Origin: Symsagittifera roscoffensis
Taxonomy: Eukaryota > Xenacoelomorpha > Acoela > Convolutidae
Assembly (NCBI RefSeq): GCF_963678635.1
Contig: NC_087064.1
Span: forward strand, 68,188,025-68,252,024
Reading direction: 5' to 3'
Length of the DNA: 64,000 bases
How positions within the stretch are numbered: position 1 is the first letter of the stretch; each line of letters opens with the position of its first letter. Both the position numbers and the translations under genes were made by a program. Below are positions 39,801 through 52,800 of the stretch, one piece after another. Under the pieces are notes generated by a model. It was not told the DNA's origin. It did not search any database and saw only the letters and a list, made by a program, of their open reading frames with translations.

Positions 39801-41078
39801 TCTTCTTCTTCTTCTTCTTCTTCTACACAATTAAGTTTTTAAAATGCATTTTCCAAAATTCAATTTCCAGAAACAATTGAAGTTCTAAAAATCAATTTTC
39901 ATTAAGAAACTGACTTTTTCCTTCCCCTCTTTTGTCCAAAAACAAGAGAAAGAACGTTGACGATGAACAAACTAGGATGCTTATGTTGGCAGTGAGAGTA
40001 TAGTTCTTTTAGGTAGCTTTAGATCTATAGTCTAAGACTGCTTTTGATTTTATAGGAAAAGACACTACCTGTGTATATCGGCACCAGCCATGCCAGTGCC
40101 CAAACCCCCTCCCCCGCCTGGCCCAGGGGCATATGAACTGCCCACTAACTTCCCAGCCGACAATCAGAAGAGATACATGCAGAGCAGCTTCTTCCTCTCT
40201 ACCACAGGCAGGACATTACAGGGTTCATCTACTGAGGGTACAAACAAACCAGGACCAGGTCAGAAGAAAAAAGAGGATACTGTTGTTGTTTTTAGCCCGA
40301 AAACATTAAGAGGCTAAACTGTGCGCTGAATAGGCGCACAATTTTGTGTCTCTATGTTCATGGAACTCAGAGACAAGTCTTTAAACAAGTTAAAATATTG
40401 TCGGAACGATCAATGAAAACAAAAGAACAAAAAAGAATAAATCCGCTTACAATTCACAAAATGCACAGTTTGGCCTCGTAATGAAAAAAAGGTAATAGGG
40501 TTCAGTGGTGCCGCCTTCTTGCGGTGGACACAACTACAGTCGCCGTAAATACAATCAGTGCAAACCTTACCGTTTTTGGGAGCGCTGAAAAAAAGACGAT
40601 AATCATGGCCATCGCCAATCACACTTAATTGATAAAACTAAGATTGTGTATGAACAGCAAGTATGTTACAATTAATGCTCTCACATTAATGTGACATTTA
40701 ACGGGTAACAACTAAATGTTAAATCAAATTTTGTTTCGTTCACGCAAACAAAAAATTAAGGAAAGAAAAAAAAGCGCGGCAAAAACCTGACTTTATGAAC
40801 ACAACTATTCAAAAATGGTCCAAAAGACCAATTTTCTTGAAAAAAAGCCAATACTGACTTTATATTGATTTTGAAAAGCCCGCAAAATCAGTTCGCTGAC
40901 TTAAAAAAAGTCGAAGGTTATTTTTGCAAATCAGCCCCCCTCACACAAAAGTTCTAGAACCAGACTGAAAGTATAATCAAACATCGTGATTCAATATTTC
41001 GTTTCAGCGACGTACAAGCCTCAGATAGGAGAGAAGCAGTCTTTCTTCTACAACTCAAAAGGCATCTGGGTGGGGTAG
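33806..41078 (+). CDS. STPG1: STPG1-like sperm-tail PG-rich repeat protein (359 aa, 7 exons)
   Basis: Exons: 33806-33920, 34499-34611, 36857-37147, 37220-37272, 37501-37734, 40056-40258 and 41008-41078. They sum to 1080 nt, 359 codons plus TAG, with GT-AG borders and consistent phases throughout. The protein carries the repeated P-G-P-x-x-Y unit: APGPGAY, RPGPGYY, VPAPNQY, VPGPGSY, PPGPGAY and KPGPATY. The N-terminal GFTSRAKRF and the C-terminal KQSFFYN block are those of STPG1 (also called MAPO2). The length is close to the vertebrate protein (334 aa). Family members are linked to sperm tails and cilia; vertebrate STPG1 was also reported in apoptosis after DNA methylation. An AATAAA at 41171-41176 follows the stop. 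The ATG at 33806 is the first in frame. Introns hold MITEs and a LINE. Confidence 0.9.
34723..34947. mobile_element. GGCTCTTTTT MITE, third copy
   Basis: Starts GGCTCTTTTTGC and ends GGAGTGGAAAAGAGCC. The flanks GATTTTAA and GGTTTTGG agree at 5 of 8, consistent with an old 8-bp duplication. The interior (AGCATGGTGAAC, GAACAGATTTGTT) aligns with 35350-35570. It lies in intron 2 of STPG1. Confidence 0.7.
35350..35570. mobile_element. GGCTCTTTTCC MITE with perfect 8-bp target duplication
   Basis: The ends GGCTCTTTTCCAGTCCCCC and GGGGGAGTGGAAAAGAGCC are inverted copies of about 19 bp. CATCAATG is found on both sides (35342-35349 and 35571-35578). At 221 bp with no ORF, this is the best-preserved copy of the family in the window. 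It lies in intron 2 of STPG1. Confidence 0.88.
35950..36040 (+). repeat. Dispersed repeat, inverted relative to 48560-48650
   Basis: The block AATGTCGTTCAAATCGCGAC with CTGAAAGGG and a following CACTCGACATAC reappears as its reverse complement at about 48560-48650 (GGGTCGACTGAGC ... CCCTTTCAGTTGCGATTTGA). It is a short diverged transposon piece in intron 2 of STPG1. Confidence 0.65.
37905..39825 (+). mobile_element. 5'-truncated non-LTR retrotransposon (LINE) in an STPG1 intron
   Basis: The RT domain is read with a few breaks: MSNYRPISLL, FFIDLKKAFDTLDH (catalytic Asp), GIPQGSVLGPLLFLVYINDI, FADDTN (catalytic DD), and KYLGVIVDDKLNF, then a C-terminal segment to about 39188. It ends with a TTC microsatellite at about 39798-39823. 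CACAATTAA flanks both ends (37896-37904 and 39826-39834), the target duplication. The motifs fit the CR1/Jockey/Rex group. Frame changes near 38273 and stops near 38540 and 38780 show that it is dead. It is in sense orientation in intron 5 of STPG1. Confidence 0.88.
39798..39823 (+). repeat. (TTC)n tail of the LINE
   Basis: About eight TTC units form the 3' end of the LINE just after AATAAAT, as is common for tails of CR1-like elements. Confidence 0.85.
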
Positions 41079-41170
41079 GGTTCGAATTTCTCTCAAAGAG
41101 CGGAACAGAACATTGAAGAAGAACTGCAATTGATACTCTGTCAAACTCATCTAAATATTGCTGATTTACA

Positions 41171-41176
41171 AATAAA
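41171..41176 (+). terminator. Poly(A) signal of STPG1
   Basis: AATAAA lies 93 bases after the STPG1 stop codon, in the right orientation, and is the first one after the stop. Confidence 0.65.
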
Positions 41177-41749
41177 ACAAAAATCTTTTTTTTTTTAAAA
41201 AAACTTTAAAAATTAATAAATGAACTGAAGAACTATTTTTGAGTAGTTTGGTTAGAAAAAACTTTCAAAAAACTGTCCCAGTGGTATAAAATTAATGTTG
41301 TTTAGTCTTAAATCGAGCATATAAAGCGAGCAAGCAGGCTTACAATAGTTTATAGTGAGTAAAATTAGTTTTTTGAGTTTTTAGCGCCTTTTTGTAATCA
41401 AAAATTCAAAAAACTGAAAAACAACTAAAATTTTTTAAACAAGAACTGAAAAAACTTGTTAAAAAATTGTTGTTTCCAATTTGCAGATTTTAACTGTCGA
41501 AAATGCCTAAGCTCTAGTTTTTCGTTCAGTTCCTTTTAACACACCACGCAGAAAAATTGACACTAATTTGATAAAACTTTTTTTTTGTATTTTTTAAGAC
41601 AATGGTCGGAACATTATGAGCAACTTGCACAGTAACCTGCTACCCTTGTTGCAGTTTTGAGTTTTTAATTTTGAAGTTCAATCCAAATTAATTTGGTAAG
41701 TGAAAATAAAATGAAAAAGAAATAAAATAGAATACAACATTCATGGTCT

Positions 41750-44050
41750 TTCATCAAATAAAAACAGAGCTTATTTCTAATCAGCCGATAAAAAACAAGT
41801 ATGCCACAACAAAATTTGAAAAAAAGTCGGAAAAAGGACTAATACAGAAACTGAGTGTCCATTTTTTGCAAAACGCTAGCTCTTTGACGCAATATCATGA
41901 ATCCTTGGAAACTTTTGCAACTAAATCTAATCAACCGCAACTTAAATTCTTACAGAAACACGGCTGACAGAAATTCAGATAACGGATGTGCCACATGCCA
42001 TATTATCCATCTATAGAAAATATGAACTGGTAGAGACGCGTTGGGGCGGCTGCTTAAAAGAAAGGACGATAGTTCATTTGATAAACTAAAAAAACTGATT
42101 TCTAACGAAAAGCAAAAAAAACGATGAGAAATTGCTTATAACTGTTTTTCTGCAGTGCACCAAAAAAAACTGAAGGTTTTTGATCAAATGTAGAATTTAC
42201 TTGAGAAATATACATCCTGGACATATGACCTTGTGTGTGGCGACAGAGACGTTGATCAGTCTACGTCGACGAGTGACTATCTAAACAATGACAGCAGCTT
42301 GCTAATAAGTGGGATATATAAACTTGAAGGTGATAACACACAATAAAAGAAGCAGCAGGCCCACAAAAAAACTTACCAATTTTTTTGGAAAGTGGTGGTC
42401 CATCCCATTTCTAAATTAGGCCGCGAGGCGGTCAAAGTAATTTTTTTTGACGAAGGACAGAAATAGCTGGAAAAAACATAAATTTTTAGGACAAGTGGCA
42501 GTTATTGGACGACCAGGTAACTTAAAATGAAACCAAATTTGCACTCTGGCACAGACCATTGAAAAAAATAGTCTCAAAAATGATTTTGGAGGTGTGAAAG
42601 TCGGAGCTTCTAGCGCTTATCTAAACTTCTGTAGCAAAAAAACTTTCCTAAGCACAATATTAAAAGAAAATATAAACGCTGGATAACAGCTGAAACCAAA
42701 GAGAGAGTTAAATAAAAAACAATTATTACAAAAAACATTCAAACAAGAAGGATGAATAAAATCTTGATAAATTCACGAACACAAAACAGAATTGATAAAC
42801 GAGTTAATATTCAAAAAAAGTTTTCCATGAAAAGTTTTTCGGAAGCAACAGAAGTAAATTCGAAAAACCCTACAAAGCTTAGGAGAGATAAAAAATGCAA
42901 GAAAAATTAAATCAGAACAAAGCATCTGAAGTACGAAAAAAAATGAACCCTTTTTTTCTTTTTAAATGTTAAGAAGTAAAAAGAAAAAATTACGACACCA
43001 CATAATCTAATAAAAAAACCTTGTTGAAAAAATTAACTGATTTTTTGAGAATGATTTTCCCGACAAAATTTATCAGGCGGGTAAACAGTTTAAGAACAAT
43101 CTGTATTAGTTTTATCTGAAAGTATCCATTTGGATTGATTCTCTTTCAGAGAGTCTAGACATTTAACTATACTAAAATCAGAGATATTCAACAGCAGACA
43201 ATAAATTCCCTCAAAAAAATTACAGATGGATAAAAATGTGAGAGAGGTGTTGCTGCTGATGGCTGACAATTTAGTATCTGACATGAGTCAACTTGCGAAA
43301 AAGCTGAACGATTTTCAAACTAGTTATTGATAACTGCCCGAGCATCTGAGGCTTCACGAGAGCATCACAGTAAAAAAAAATACCATAAAGAACCCTACGT
43401 TTGATCTGCAGGCATATACGGGTAATTTTTACTTCTTGGTATTTTAACTATTTTGTGTTTGAAAATTGGGTCACAAAAAACTCACGGATTGCTCATTGAA
43501 TGCGTACTGTTTTAAACCGGTTATTGAAGAAGTACCCTCTGGGTTGATCTTAATGTTTTTTTATAAAAGGTTAGTCTGTAGGACCATTTAATAATTTACA
43601 AATTGCGAAAAAAGTTCAGCAGGAAAAGCATCAAAATGAATGGTATAAAAAACAAGGAGGAACGTATCCCTCCTATTGGGTCAAACATAAATCAAGAGGC
43701 ATTCAAAAATGGCTTCAACACATCTTCATTGTTGAATTATAGAAGTGAACGTTTGCAAGTTCGATTAGAATAATTGATCAATTTAAACACTGAGAGAAAT
43801 TCTGTCAAAAACAATTGATGTCGTGTTGAATCCAAAATTGAACTTGATTAAGCTGATTAAGCGTGTTGAATCCAAAATTGAACTTGACGCGAGAGTCAAA
43901 AAACTATATGACACTCTCTGTCCGTAAGATAAACAATCAAATGTGAAAGAAGAATTGCGTGAACTCTTATTTGTAATAAATAGGAGTAGTCCTTAAAACT
44001 GAAATGTGGACTTGAATTTCATGATGCTTTTTAGGTAATAACGATTGAAT
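41750..44050 (+). pseudogene. Decayed LINE copy 1 (endonuclease-like part)
   Basis: Starting near 41750, plus-strand frames with many breaks read like an APE-type endonuclease of a LINE: a TRLTEIQI-type block near 41955-41975, then a GGC-rich block and a ..TYWTT-like block. The stretch CAGTTATTGGACGACCAGG with CAAATTTGCACTCTGGCACA (about 42490-42560) recurs in copy 2 at about 44690-44740, so both derive from one family. A 26-bp direct repeat (CGTGTTGAATCCAAAATTGA...) is present at 43830 and 43862. There is no intact ORF. Confidence 0.5.
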
Positions 44051-44439
44051 GAGCACGAATTTCGGCAACACAGAATTTTTTCTTTTTTCGACGGCCTGGC
44101 AGTTTTCCTTCTTTAAAACACTATCGAAGTTTTTTTAAAACAAATGATTAATATTTTCACAGAAAACTACCATTTTTTTTTTCAAATTATTTCTCAAAAA
44201 AAATTCAATAAGCATTTTTGAATCAAATGGCGACTTTCAACAATAAAATTCAGCAAAAACAAATGTATTTTCTGGGCTGCGATTTTCAGTAACCGGAATA
44301 GACTTTCAGTAACTGGAGCCATTTGAAAAAAAAAGATTTTCTTAACTAGATAAAGACTCAGCATAATTGCAAGGTTCTCAGCAATTAATTGATCATATCA
44401 CATAAGAAAACAACGTATTTGTCGATTTTTTTGCTCATT

Positions 44440-46260
44440 TGCTCATTGAAGCAAAAACATGAACCCTCGGAATAGTTTTTGAAAACTAAACCTAGAGAAC
44501 CGCCATTTCAAACTTTTACTGAAGCATGGCTGACAGAAAAACGGAATATGGATTTGTCATTTAGAAGGTTAACAATTTATAAAAACAAATAATTTGTATG
44601 GACGAGTTGGAGGGGTTACTTTTTACCTACACAAAGACAATCCATTTGACAATTGGATCACTCTTGTTGGAGCTTTGGACTAACTGACACTTATTGGACG
44701 ACCAGAGAACTTTACTTGAAATCAAATTTGCACACTTGCAGACCATTGCACAACCAAAATTTGAAACTTTTTTGAAGGTGTAAAGTTTTCACGCTATAAA
44801 GTTTATGTAATCTTCAGCTAAAAATTCATTTCCTGAGCTCATTGTTCAAAAAATTAGAACAGTGTATAACAGCTGAAACTGAAATACAAAAAAGTAATAC
44901 AATGAATAACTGCTTAAAAAAGTTGAAACAGACAAACAAATATAACTTTGATAAAATTCACAAACAAAAAAAACATTAGAAAAGTACATGCCGCAAGTCG
45001 TAAATCAAAAAACATTCAATGAAAAATTATTTGAAAGCAAAAGTCGTTAACTTGAAAAAAACTTCAAAGTGCTTCTTGACCTTTTTGGAAACGAGAGACG
45101 ATGACCTTGTTTTTTGAAAACTTGGTGCAGTTCTATGTGGGATACTGAAAAGAGCAAAGTCAGATCTAGTAACAACAGACTGATATCTCTTCAACCAATT
45201 TTTAAAACAAGTTTTCGAAACACTGGTTGCTAAACGTTTCAAATATAAATTGCTAAAAATTTCGCAAATATAAAAACGTATCGTTGATGCTAACTTGGAA
45301 GTCAAAGAAAAAAGTGAAGAATTTAGAGGAAAGTGCTGATTCAGTGGGTTCATTAAAAGACTTGACATGAGCATTTGAGCTAATTGATCATGAAACTAAA
45401 TTTAAAATTGATTAGTTCGGGTTGCGGGGAGGTAAAACTGTTAATCTCTAAAAGCTATACCTTGAGAATTCTGAACAGTACGCTACTATTCGGATTTCAT
45501 ACTCGAACCCTTAAGCTATAAGTTATGCTGTACGGAAAAATTTAGTCCTGGGTCCGTTGTTGTTTTTGCTGTAAAACAACGACTAACTAAATGCCTCACG
45601 GTGGAACAACGCTCTATTTTTTGCCGATGGTTGCACTAAGACTGGAACTAAGAATCGGGAAGACGGTTGGTCAAACAATGTCTAACATTGAATGCTTCTA
45701 TTACCATAAATAAGAACGAACCTGACTCCTAAGAACCTATTACGAAAATAATGAATCTTAGATATCCCTTAAAATCCCCACAGATACAATACTAAACAAA
45801 AAATCCCGTTTTTTTTGGGTCTATTTATTGATGAAAAACTTAACTTCAAATATGGATAAAAATTGAAAAAAAATGAGTAAATCATGCTCGATGGCATATT
45901 AACTCATATAATACTGTAATACCTCTTATCTTTCAAATGCAAATTTTTGTCTGAGGTTATACATACTGCACATTCATTCGTTATATCATAATAGTGTATT
46001 GATTTATGGCACAGCTAATGAAACAATATTTTAGTATATAGAAAGCTAGCATAGACTTGTGAAGCATATTCGTTTTGAAACTAGAAGCCATTCAAGTTTA
46101 AAACTTTTTAGGGTCAAACATTAGCTTCGCCTGGAGTGCGAGAATAGAATATGACTTTTTTAACTTCAAGCTTAAAATTATGTAACGGTCCAATGAAAAA
46201 AAAAACATGATTATTTAAATCATAGAAGAAAACAGATGCTATCACAGCAGACATTACGAG
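44440..46260 (+). pseudogene. Decayed LINE copy 2 (endonuclease and RT)
   Basis: An endonuclease-like TEAWLTE block is near 44520. About 850 bp later come AFELIDHE (45365), an SYLENR-like block, LGPLLFLL-like text near 45550, and FIDEKLNF near 45820. These match RT motifs A to D of CR1/Jockey-type LINEs in the right order, with frequent stops and frame changes. It repeats the text of copy 1 in the 5' part. Confidence 0.6.
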
Positions 46261-46559
46261 AAATGACTAGAAAGCTGAAAAGCAAATTACAAGGAAGAAA
46301 ACGAAAAATGAAAAAAGTTTACTTTTTTATAAATTAAAGTTTTACAATTAGCCAAATATTTACAGCGTAAAAATTCACCTGCTTTTTTGATTAGTTTTTG
46401 AAATATATATAGTTTTGACAACGCGCATTTTTTAAGTATGTTGTTGTAAATTAACATCTCTTTATTGGATATTTTTTGGTCATATCGTTCTGATAGTAAT
46501 ACTACGTCTAGAAAGAAAAATTTCACTACAATAGTTTTTCTCTCATTGTTTCTAATAAC

Positions 46560-47400
46560 TTACCAGTTTCTGTCTATATAATTTAATAATAAAAAGCAGG
46601 CAAATGGATTTTCTGAAGTCATAATTTGATATTTTTGAAAAGTACATTTGTTATCTAATTTCATATTCTGACATTAAAACTATAAAATATGGTGTACGAC
46701 AAGGTTCAGCACTGGGACTGTTTTGTTTTTGCTTTACAGACTTGCTATCATATGTCTGTGGGCAGAATAACATAGTAATTTTTGCCAATGGTTACGCAAT
46801 ATTTACAGTTACTTAAACTGGTGTCAAGAAGCAGGAAGACGATGAAGTAAGAATGATCAAACATTGTTTTTTAGAAAAAATAAAACCTTTTTAAACAAGA
46901 ATAAATTTGCCATCAGGAAATTCAATGGGCAAAAAAACAGAGCCCAGATACCGCATAGATCCCATACATAACAGAACATCCCTGAAATTTCTAGGTTTAG
47001 TTATTGATTACCTAAACTTTACAACCAAAATAAAAAAAAATTGAAAAAAAAATAGGTCTGGCTTGACTTCATATCAACGCAAACAGCATTATGATACCTC
47101 CACTTTGCTCAGCGTTTACAACACTATATTCAGTCAAGATATCAAAACAGTGTATTCATTAATTGAACAGCTAAAAAGACGGACAAAAGTAAAAAAAAAA
47201 GCCAGTCAAAACTCGTATGGTTGATTTGTTGTAAGTTTCGAAAACAAATAAATTTGAAACATAGTTGAAGCTTACATGAAAATATTTGGGTTAGGAGTTA
47301 CCTGCATATGAATATTATACAATCATGTTTCAAATTATGATACGGTCAAATGAAAAAAGGTTTATAATGATTTCGCAGTTGTACAGTGCTGATTTGAATT
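46560..47400 (+). pseudogene. Decayed LINE copy 3 (RT fragment)
   Basis: The frame near 46690 reads YGVRQGSALG, then a degraded FTDLLSYV and IFANGYAIF (the catalytic DD lost), and FLGLVIDYLNF near 46990. These are RT blocks B to D of the same LINE family. It is strongly decayed and non-functional. Confidence 0.65.
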
Positions 47401-49856
47401 ATCCGAACAAAACTAACAAAATTTGAATTATCACAGACGTTTTCTGATATTGTGTAAAGGTTAGATAAAAAGTGAACAGAAAAAAATTAGCTCAAAAATT
47501 CATCAGAATCAAAATGGCTAAATCAGCAGCCAAAAAGTTCCCATAAAAATTGATATTTTTGTCTTTACAGTTAATCAAGCATTACGCTGAAACTACCGAG
47601 TTATTTGACGAAAAAGTTGTATCAAAATAAGCAACTTACACAGCCCAACAAATCCCTATTAAGGCGAAATCTTCAAAAATTGTAAAAATATTTTTGAAAT
47701 TGTAAATTAGAAAAAATATTTTTGATTGGTAGCCAAAAAAGTGTCATTTTCACTTTGTAGAAATTAAAATCTTTGCTTTAAAACAAATTTCAAACGTTTT
47801 GAGCAAACTTTTGGGAATTTTACCATCCTTAAACTTTGTCGGACTATGTAAAAAGCTTCTTTTGATATGAGTTCTCGTGAATTGACTCGGTAGTTTCAGC
47901 GCAGTTTGTGATTAACTTCCGAAAAAAAACACCTTTTATGGGAAAATTTAAGCCGAAAAAAACACCTTTTTGGGGGAAAATTTTGGTTATCGATTTCGAA
48001 AAACGAATAGCACCATATAAATTTTGGTGAAATTCGGAGCAACTTTTTTTTTGCATTATCTGTCTTATCTCAACCCAATTTGAGAAAAACGCATTTAAAA
48101 ATTCAATTTTGGCTCGTTGTATCCGGTTAATTTGAATCATCAATGAATTTTGAGGGTGGGTTATAAAAACACATAAAACCATATTATGTTTGAATCAAGT
48201 ATAATTTTAATTGAACAACTACTGATGAAAAGTTTTTCATTATTTGTAACAGTCAGTGTTATTGACCTCTAAAAGCAAATCCATTTCGTATATACCAGCA
48301 AAAAAAAAATCAGTAATAAATGAGACCAGCAGCAAAGATAATGATGAACAAACTTCTCGCTCAATCAAGAGTCGGAAAAACTTATTTGCAGATTCGACGA
48401 AAGTTGTTAAGATATACCTGAAGTCTGTCAATATATTCATTGAGGTTATTGTTGTTTCCTTCAAAATTTGTTGATCCGACCATTGAAAACGTCTAGGAAT
48501 ATAGCTTTCGTGTTTGTTTTTCTTTTGCTTTTTTGGTTTTCACGCAGTATCTGGCACCACAATTATTTATCGGAATGGGTCGACTGAGCTATCATTTAAA
48601 AGCCCTTTCAGTTGCGATTTGAACGACATTTTAAATACAAAAACTTGTACCTGTTTCGATAAAAAACGTTTCAAAAAACAGGTTGACTAATTTCGAGCAA
48701 TAAAAGCGGTCGAGTTACGATAGTGATATAGAAAATTGGTTATTTAGGCTGACAAAAATAGATATTTCCTGCAAACAATTGAAAGCTGGATTTAGCGCTT
48801 CATTGTCAAAAAATATATATCAGATGTTTATTTGTTTGTGTTATTTTTTAAGAGAAAACTGTTGTCAGACAATTACGCCTAAATTAATAACTTTCTACGC
48901 GTGTGTATAGAACTTGATATTTATAAACGAAAATTTGGAAGCTTCATTTAGCGCTTCCTTGAGAATTAAGAACTTTTTTAAAATTTAGAACAAATTTTAA
49001 ATTTATTATCTTATTTTTATTCACCTCCTTTTAAAGAAAAAACGGGTTCTAATGAGCGCTGATTTTATTTTAAGTGGTTCAGAATCAATTTTTATTAAAA
49101 TAATGCATGGTAGGCAAACTCTTTAAAATTTAAATGCCGAAACTAATTGAAAACGGTGTCGATTCTAGTTCATCGTCTGTTTTTATGCCTCCTTCATAAA
49201 TATTTGTTTCAACAAAACGGAATTTTCGCTGAAGTCGCCAAATGATTAAAAAAGCTTGAGCGAAAAACGACGGAAATGGACTCCTGATCAACTTGCTGCA
49301 GAGACCGAAGTTTGAAGAGAAGCTAAGTTGCCAGGGAAATCGATATTTTGGATGTCATTTTCGGAATAGTTTCAGTTTCGTGCAGAAATCTGAATTGTTT
49401 GGAGCGAACACGAAGGGATTTTGCAATAACGGAATGATGACTGCAGAAGCTCGCAATATGGAATGCTTCATGCGGTTGTTCGTATTCTTATAATTTTAGT
49501 TACAGATATCCACATTCAGAAATACTACACAAAATTTCTTCAAATTAGTGCCATTTCGTGTACGCGGTAATGAGAGAACTACGCACACGCGTAGAAAAAT
49601 TGATTGCACACACGCGTAGTTGACAAGCTGTCTTCAAAAAAAAATAACCTTAAATAAACCTGAGCCAAGTCTAAATGTTAGTTCTGAGCGTTCACTGTAC
49701 GCAATAAAAATATATATTCTAATTCCTTTCTGAAAAAAAAAACTAAATTGCAAAAATTAAATTTAGGGTAACTTAAATGATAGAAGAAATGCATCAGGGG
49801 TGAGAAAACAAAAGAAATCTAACAAATTTATATTAAAAAAAACTAATTTATGAAAA
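47401..49856. other. Intergenic AT-rich sequence with small repeats
   Basis: No gene is seen. A 34-bp tandem duplication lies at about 47920-47990 (AAACACCTTTTATGGGAAAA and a copy). The dispersed repeat shared with intron 2 of STPG1 is at 48560-48650. Short CTACGCGTGTG-type words occur near 48896 and, inverted, near 49580 and 49610. This region must contain the 3' end of the otopetrin transcript. STPG1 and otopetrin converge on it. Confidence 0.5.
48560..48650 (-). repeat. Dispersed repeat, partner of 35950-36040
   Basis: This is the reverse complement of the STPG1-intron copy (CCCTTTCAGTTGCGATTTGA with ACGACATT). It is a diverged short repeat. Confidence 0.65.
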
Positions 49857-52800
49857 TTAATATGCAAATTTCCAGACATCGATAAAACAGCAGACTGAGT
49901 GGAACCTGTAAAGACTAGCAATTGGGCCAACAAAATGCAGCATGACATTCCAGTTTATGATTCCGTAGAAGTCTTCTTGTAAAGGGTTCAGAGACGTCTC
50001 CTTCAGCTCGAAGATGATTGTAATCCACAGGGAGACGTTGACGAGGAGGAAGAATAGAACAAAACTCTTTGAAGGTGGCTTGCGTTTCCTACGGGGACAT
50101 CTGTAAAACAAATACATAAAAAACCATTTGGTTCATTAACACTTCAAAAAACATAAAATGAGACATTCGTGGTGGTAATCACTCACACTGTGAATAATCG
50201 TGTTCAGAATGTAACGTGAATAACGCATAAATTGTTCTTTGTTGCTGAAAAAACTAAGTGCACTATTTATTGAACGATGCCTAAATTGAATGATGCCTTA
50301 ATTGTTCGTTGTTTGTAATTGCTAAAGATTATAAAAGATCGACGAAAGTACAAAAAGTTTTTGAAGACCGATTAAAAACTTTTTTAAAGACCGAATAATT
50401 TTTGAATAAGTATATCAAAACAATTACACACCTTCTGAGTCCGTCTAGTAAATAGACAGTTTGAATTGCCGCCTGTATTGTATGCACAGAGTAGCCAACC
50501 AATGTAGCCAGAGCGAGTATCGAAAAAGAGTGGATGATTAAAACAGCAGAGGACATGATATTTAAGATACAGTAGGCAAACGTTCCTGTCGTGGTCAGGA
50601 TTAGAATGGGTCTATTTAGAGAGTTGTGATAGTGGTCCTGTTTGCGGTGTCTCTTCAGAGCGGCTGCTGCCACAGGGAACAGAAGGATAAGTATGCCCAA
50701 CCAAATGGCATTGTATGTCTGGTAGATTGAGACCAGGTAGTCGTAGAGAGACCTGTCATTTGAGAACATGATCCACAGCACTAGGATGGATATGCTGGCC
50801 AGGATGGAGAATGCACCAGCCATCACTCCAAGCACGCCTTCTCTGAGGAAACAAACAAAAAATGGTTTCTAAATACCCAATGCAAATTCTATGCAAAATG
50901 GCAGTCAATTCTCTGTTTCAATATGCTGAAACGTTGAATCAGTCATTTGTAGGAGTGGAGCTTCTTTAATCAGTATTTTTGGTGAGAGGACATAATGTGA
51001 TTTTTAACAGCATCTAAACATAGGTAACCTAAAGTTGGATAAATGTCAATGAACTCAAAAACATGAGCTTCTTTGAAAACTTTCCATCCTTTGAGGAAAA
51101 AATATCATAAGAAGGCTTTTTACTTGTCAAAATCGATTAATAGTCAGACTATATTCATGAAACTAATCCAATTAACTAAAACTGGGTATTTTTGGGTTCT
51201 ACCAGGAAGTTAAAACATAGCCAACAGAAGTTAAACAGAAAAGTACTCAACTTTCAAATCTCAAAGAAAAAAAATAGATGACCTTAAAGCTCTTTGAAAA
51301 TGCTTTTGATAAAATTAACCCGATTTGAGAAAACTCGATCAATGGGTGAATACTTTATTCAGCTGGGAAACCTGAAAACTCAAATCCACTTTCGAAACTA
51401 GAAGTCGATCACTCTTTTTTGTGACCTTTTACACTTTCGCTGTTCAATAGAGGAGTTCGTCTTCCTTTTTAAAAAAATTTAACTGAACTTCAAAAGAAAT
51501 CATAAGTCAAAGCGCGAAAAATAAATTTGATCATGAACAAATTTTAAGAATTTTCCGGAAAACAAAAACATCAAGACCTAATAAAGAAACTTTACTACGT
51601 TCATCGACTCATAATGAACGCAAAGAAACACAAAAGCACTGATTTGTCTCATGAACAATTTATGATAGACACATTTATGATTTCATCAATAATTTATGAT
51701 AGACACATTTTTGATAAATTAAGCTAATTTAGGAAAACTGGATCAAAAGATATTTTTTGCATTCAACAGAAATTATGGGAACTGAAACCTATTTTTGAAA
51801 CTAGAAGTTATTCACATTTTTTGTCCCATTTGAACTTTTGTTAGTCGAGAGCATAACTATCCTTCCTTTAGAGAATGAATTTAAAAATGCATTTAAGAAA
51901 AATTAAAGAATCAACCAGCAAAAGTTCAGATTTGAGAGACTTGTATAACTGTCTTCGCTGCGTTCATTGACACTTCAATATAATAATAAAAAAAACCTTT
52001 CGAAGCTCAAGTCTTTCACGTTTTTAGCGCCATTTACTTTTTTTGCTGTTGGACGTCGTAATTTTCCTTCGCTTAAGCAAATATGCTTGAACTTGAAACA
52101 GTGCGGCAAAGCGAAGCTCCGCACCCCTTTCGACGCAACATAACCATAACAGGGCAAACTAGCCGACAGAAATTAGGACAAAGCTGCTTAAGTAGAAAAT
52201 AATTCGTTCAAAATTTCGAAAAAAACTAGATCTTAAGATATTTTGTCACGGTTAGTCTAGACATTGAGAAAGAATTATTGTCTCGATTATTACGGCGTAA
52301 AATTCATGGATCGGAAAAAGATTTTGAGAGGTACCTGCACTGGAACGACAGTTGTTTCTCGTGTTCCTCGCAGCTCTCCTCTCTGTGCTCGACCGAGTAG
52401 TCCTTGCCAATGTTCCTCCACATGGAGAAGAGCATGAAGCCAGCTATCACACAGTAGGCTACTGCCATCGGCACCAGAATTGGATTGGACTCCTAAACAC
52501 ACATACCATCTATATATAAATAATTAATGCCAAATTGTTGGCAATATCGGTGACCTTAAGCAATTTAGTTTGTAAAAAAACCAAAGCTTTTTAGGTTAAT
52601 TAGGTTTTTTTGGACACGGTTTATACGCGTAGAAACACAAAACACGACGTCGAAATGAGCAATTTTAGGTTAATTTATATCAAGTTAGACAGTTCATGAA
52701 AACATCAGTACGTGATATTTGTATGAACAAAACTAGTTATATACATATACATTAGTAACTATCTTAGATACAGCCAGGAGCGGATCTAGGATTTTCTTGA

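Noticed and set aside
48893-49624. Transposon with CTACGCGTGTG inverted ends
   Set aside because: Only about 13 bp match, no target duplication, and no second copy seen.
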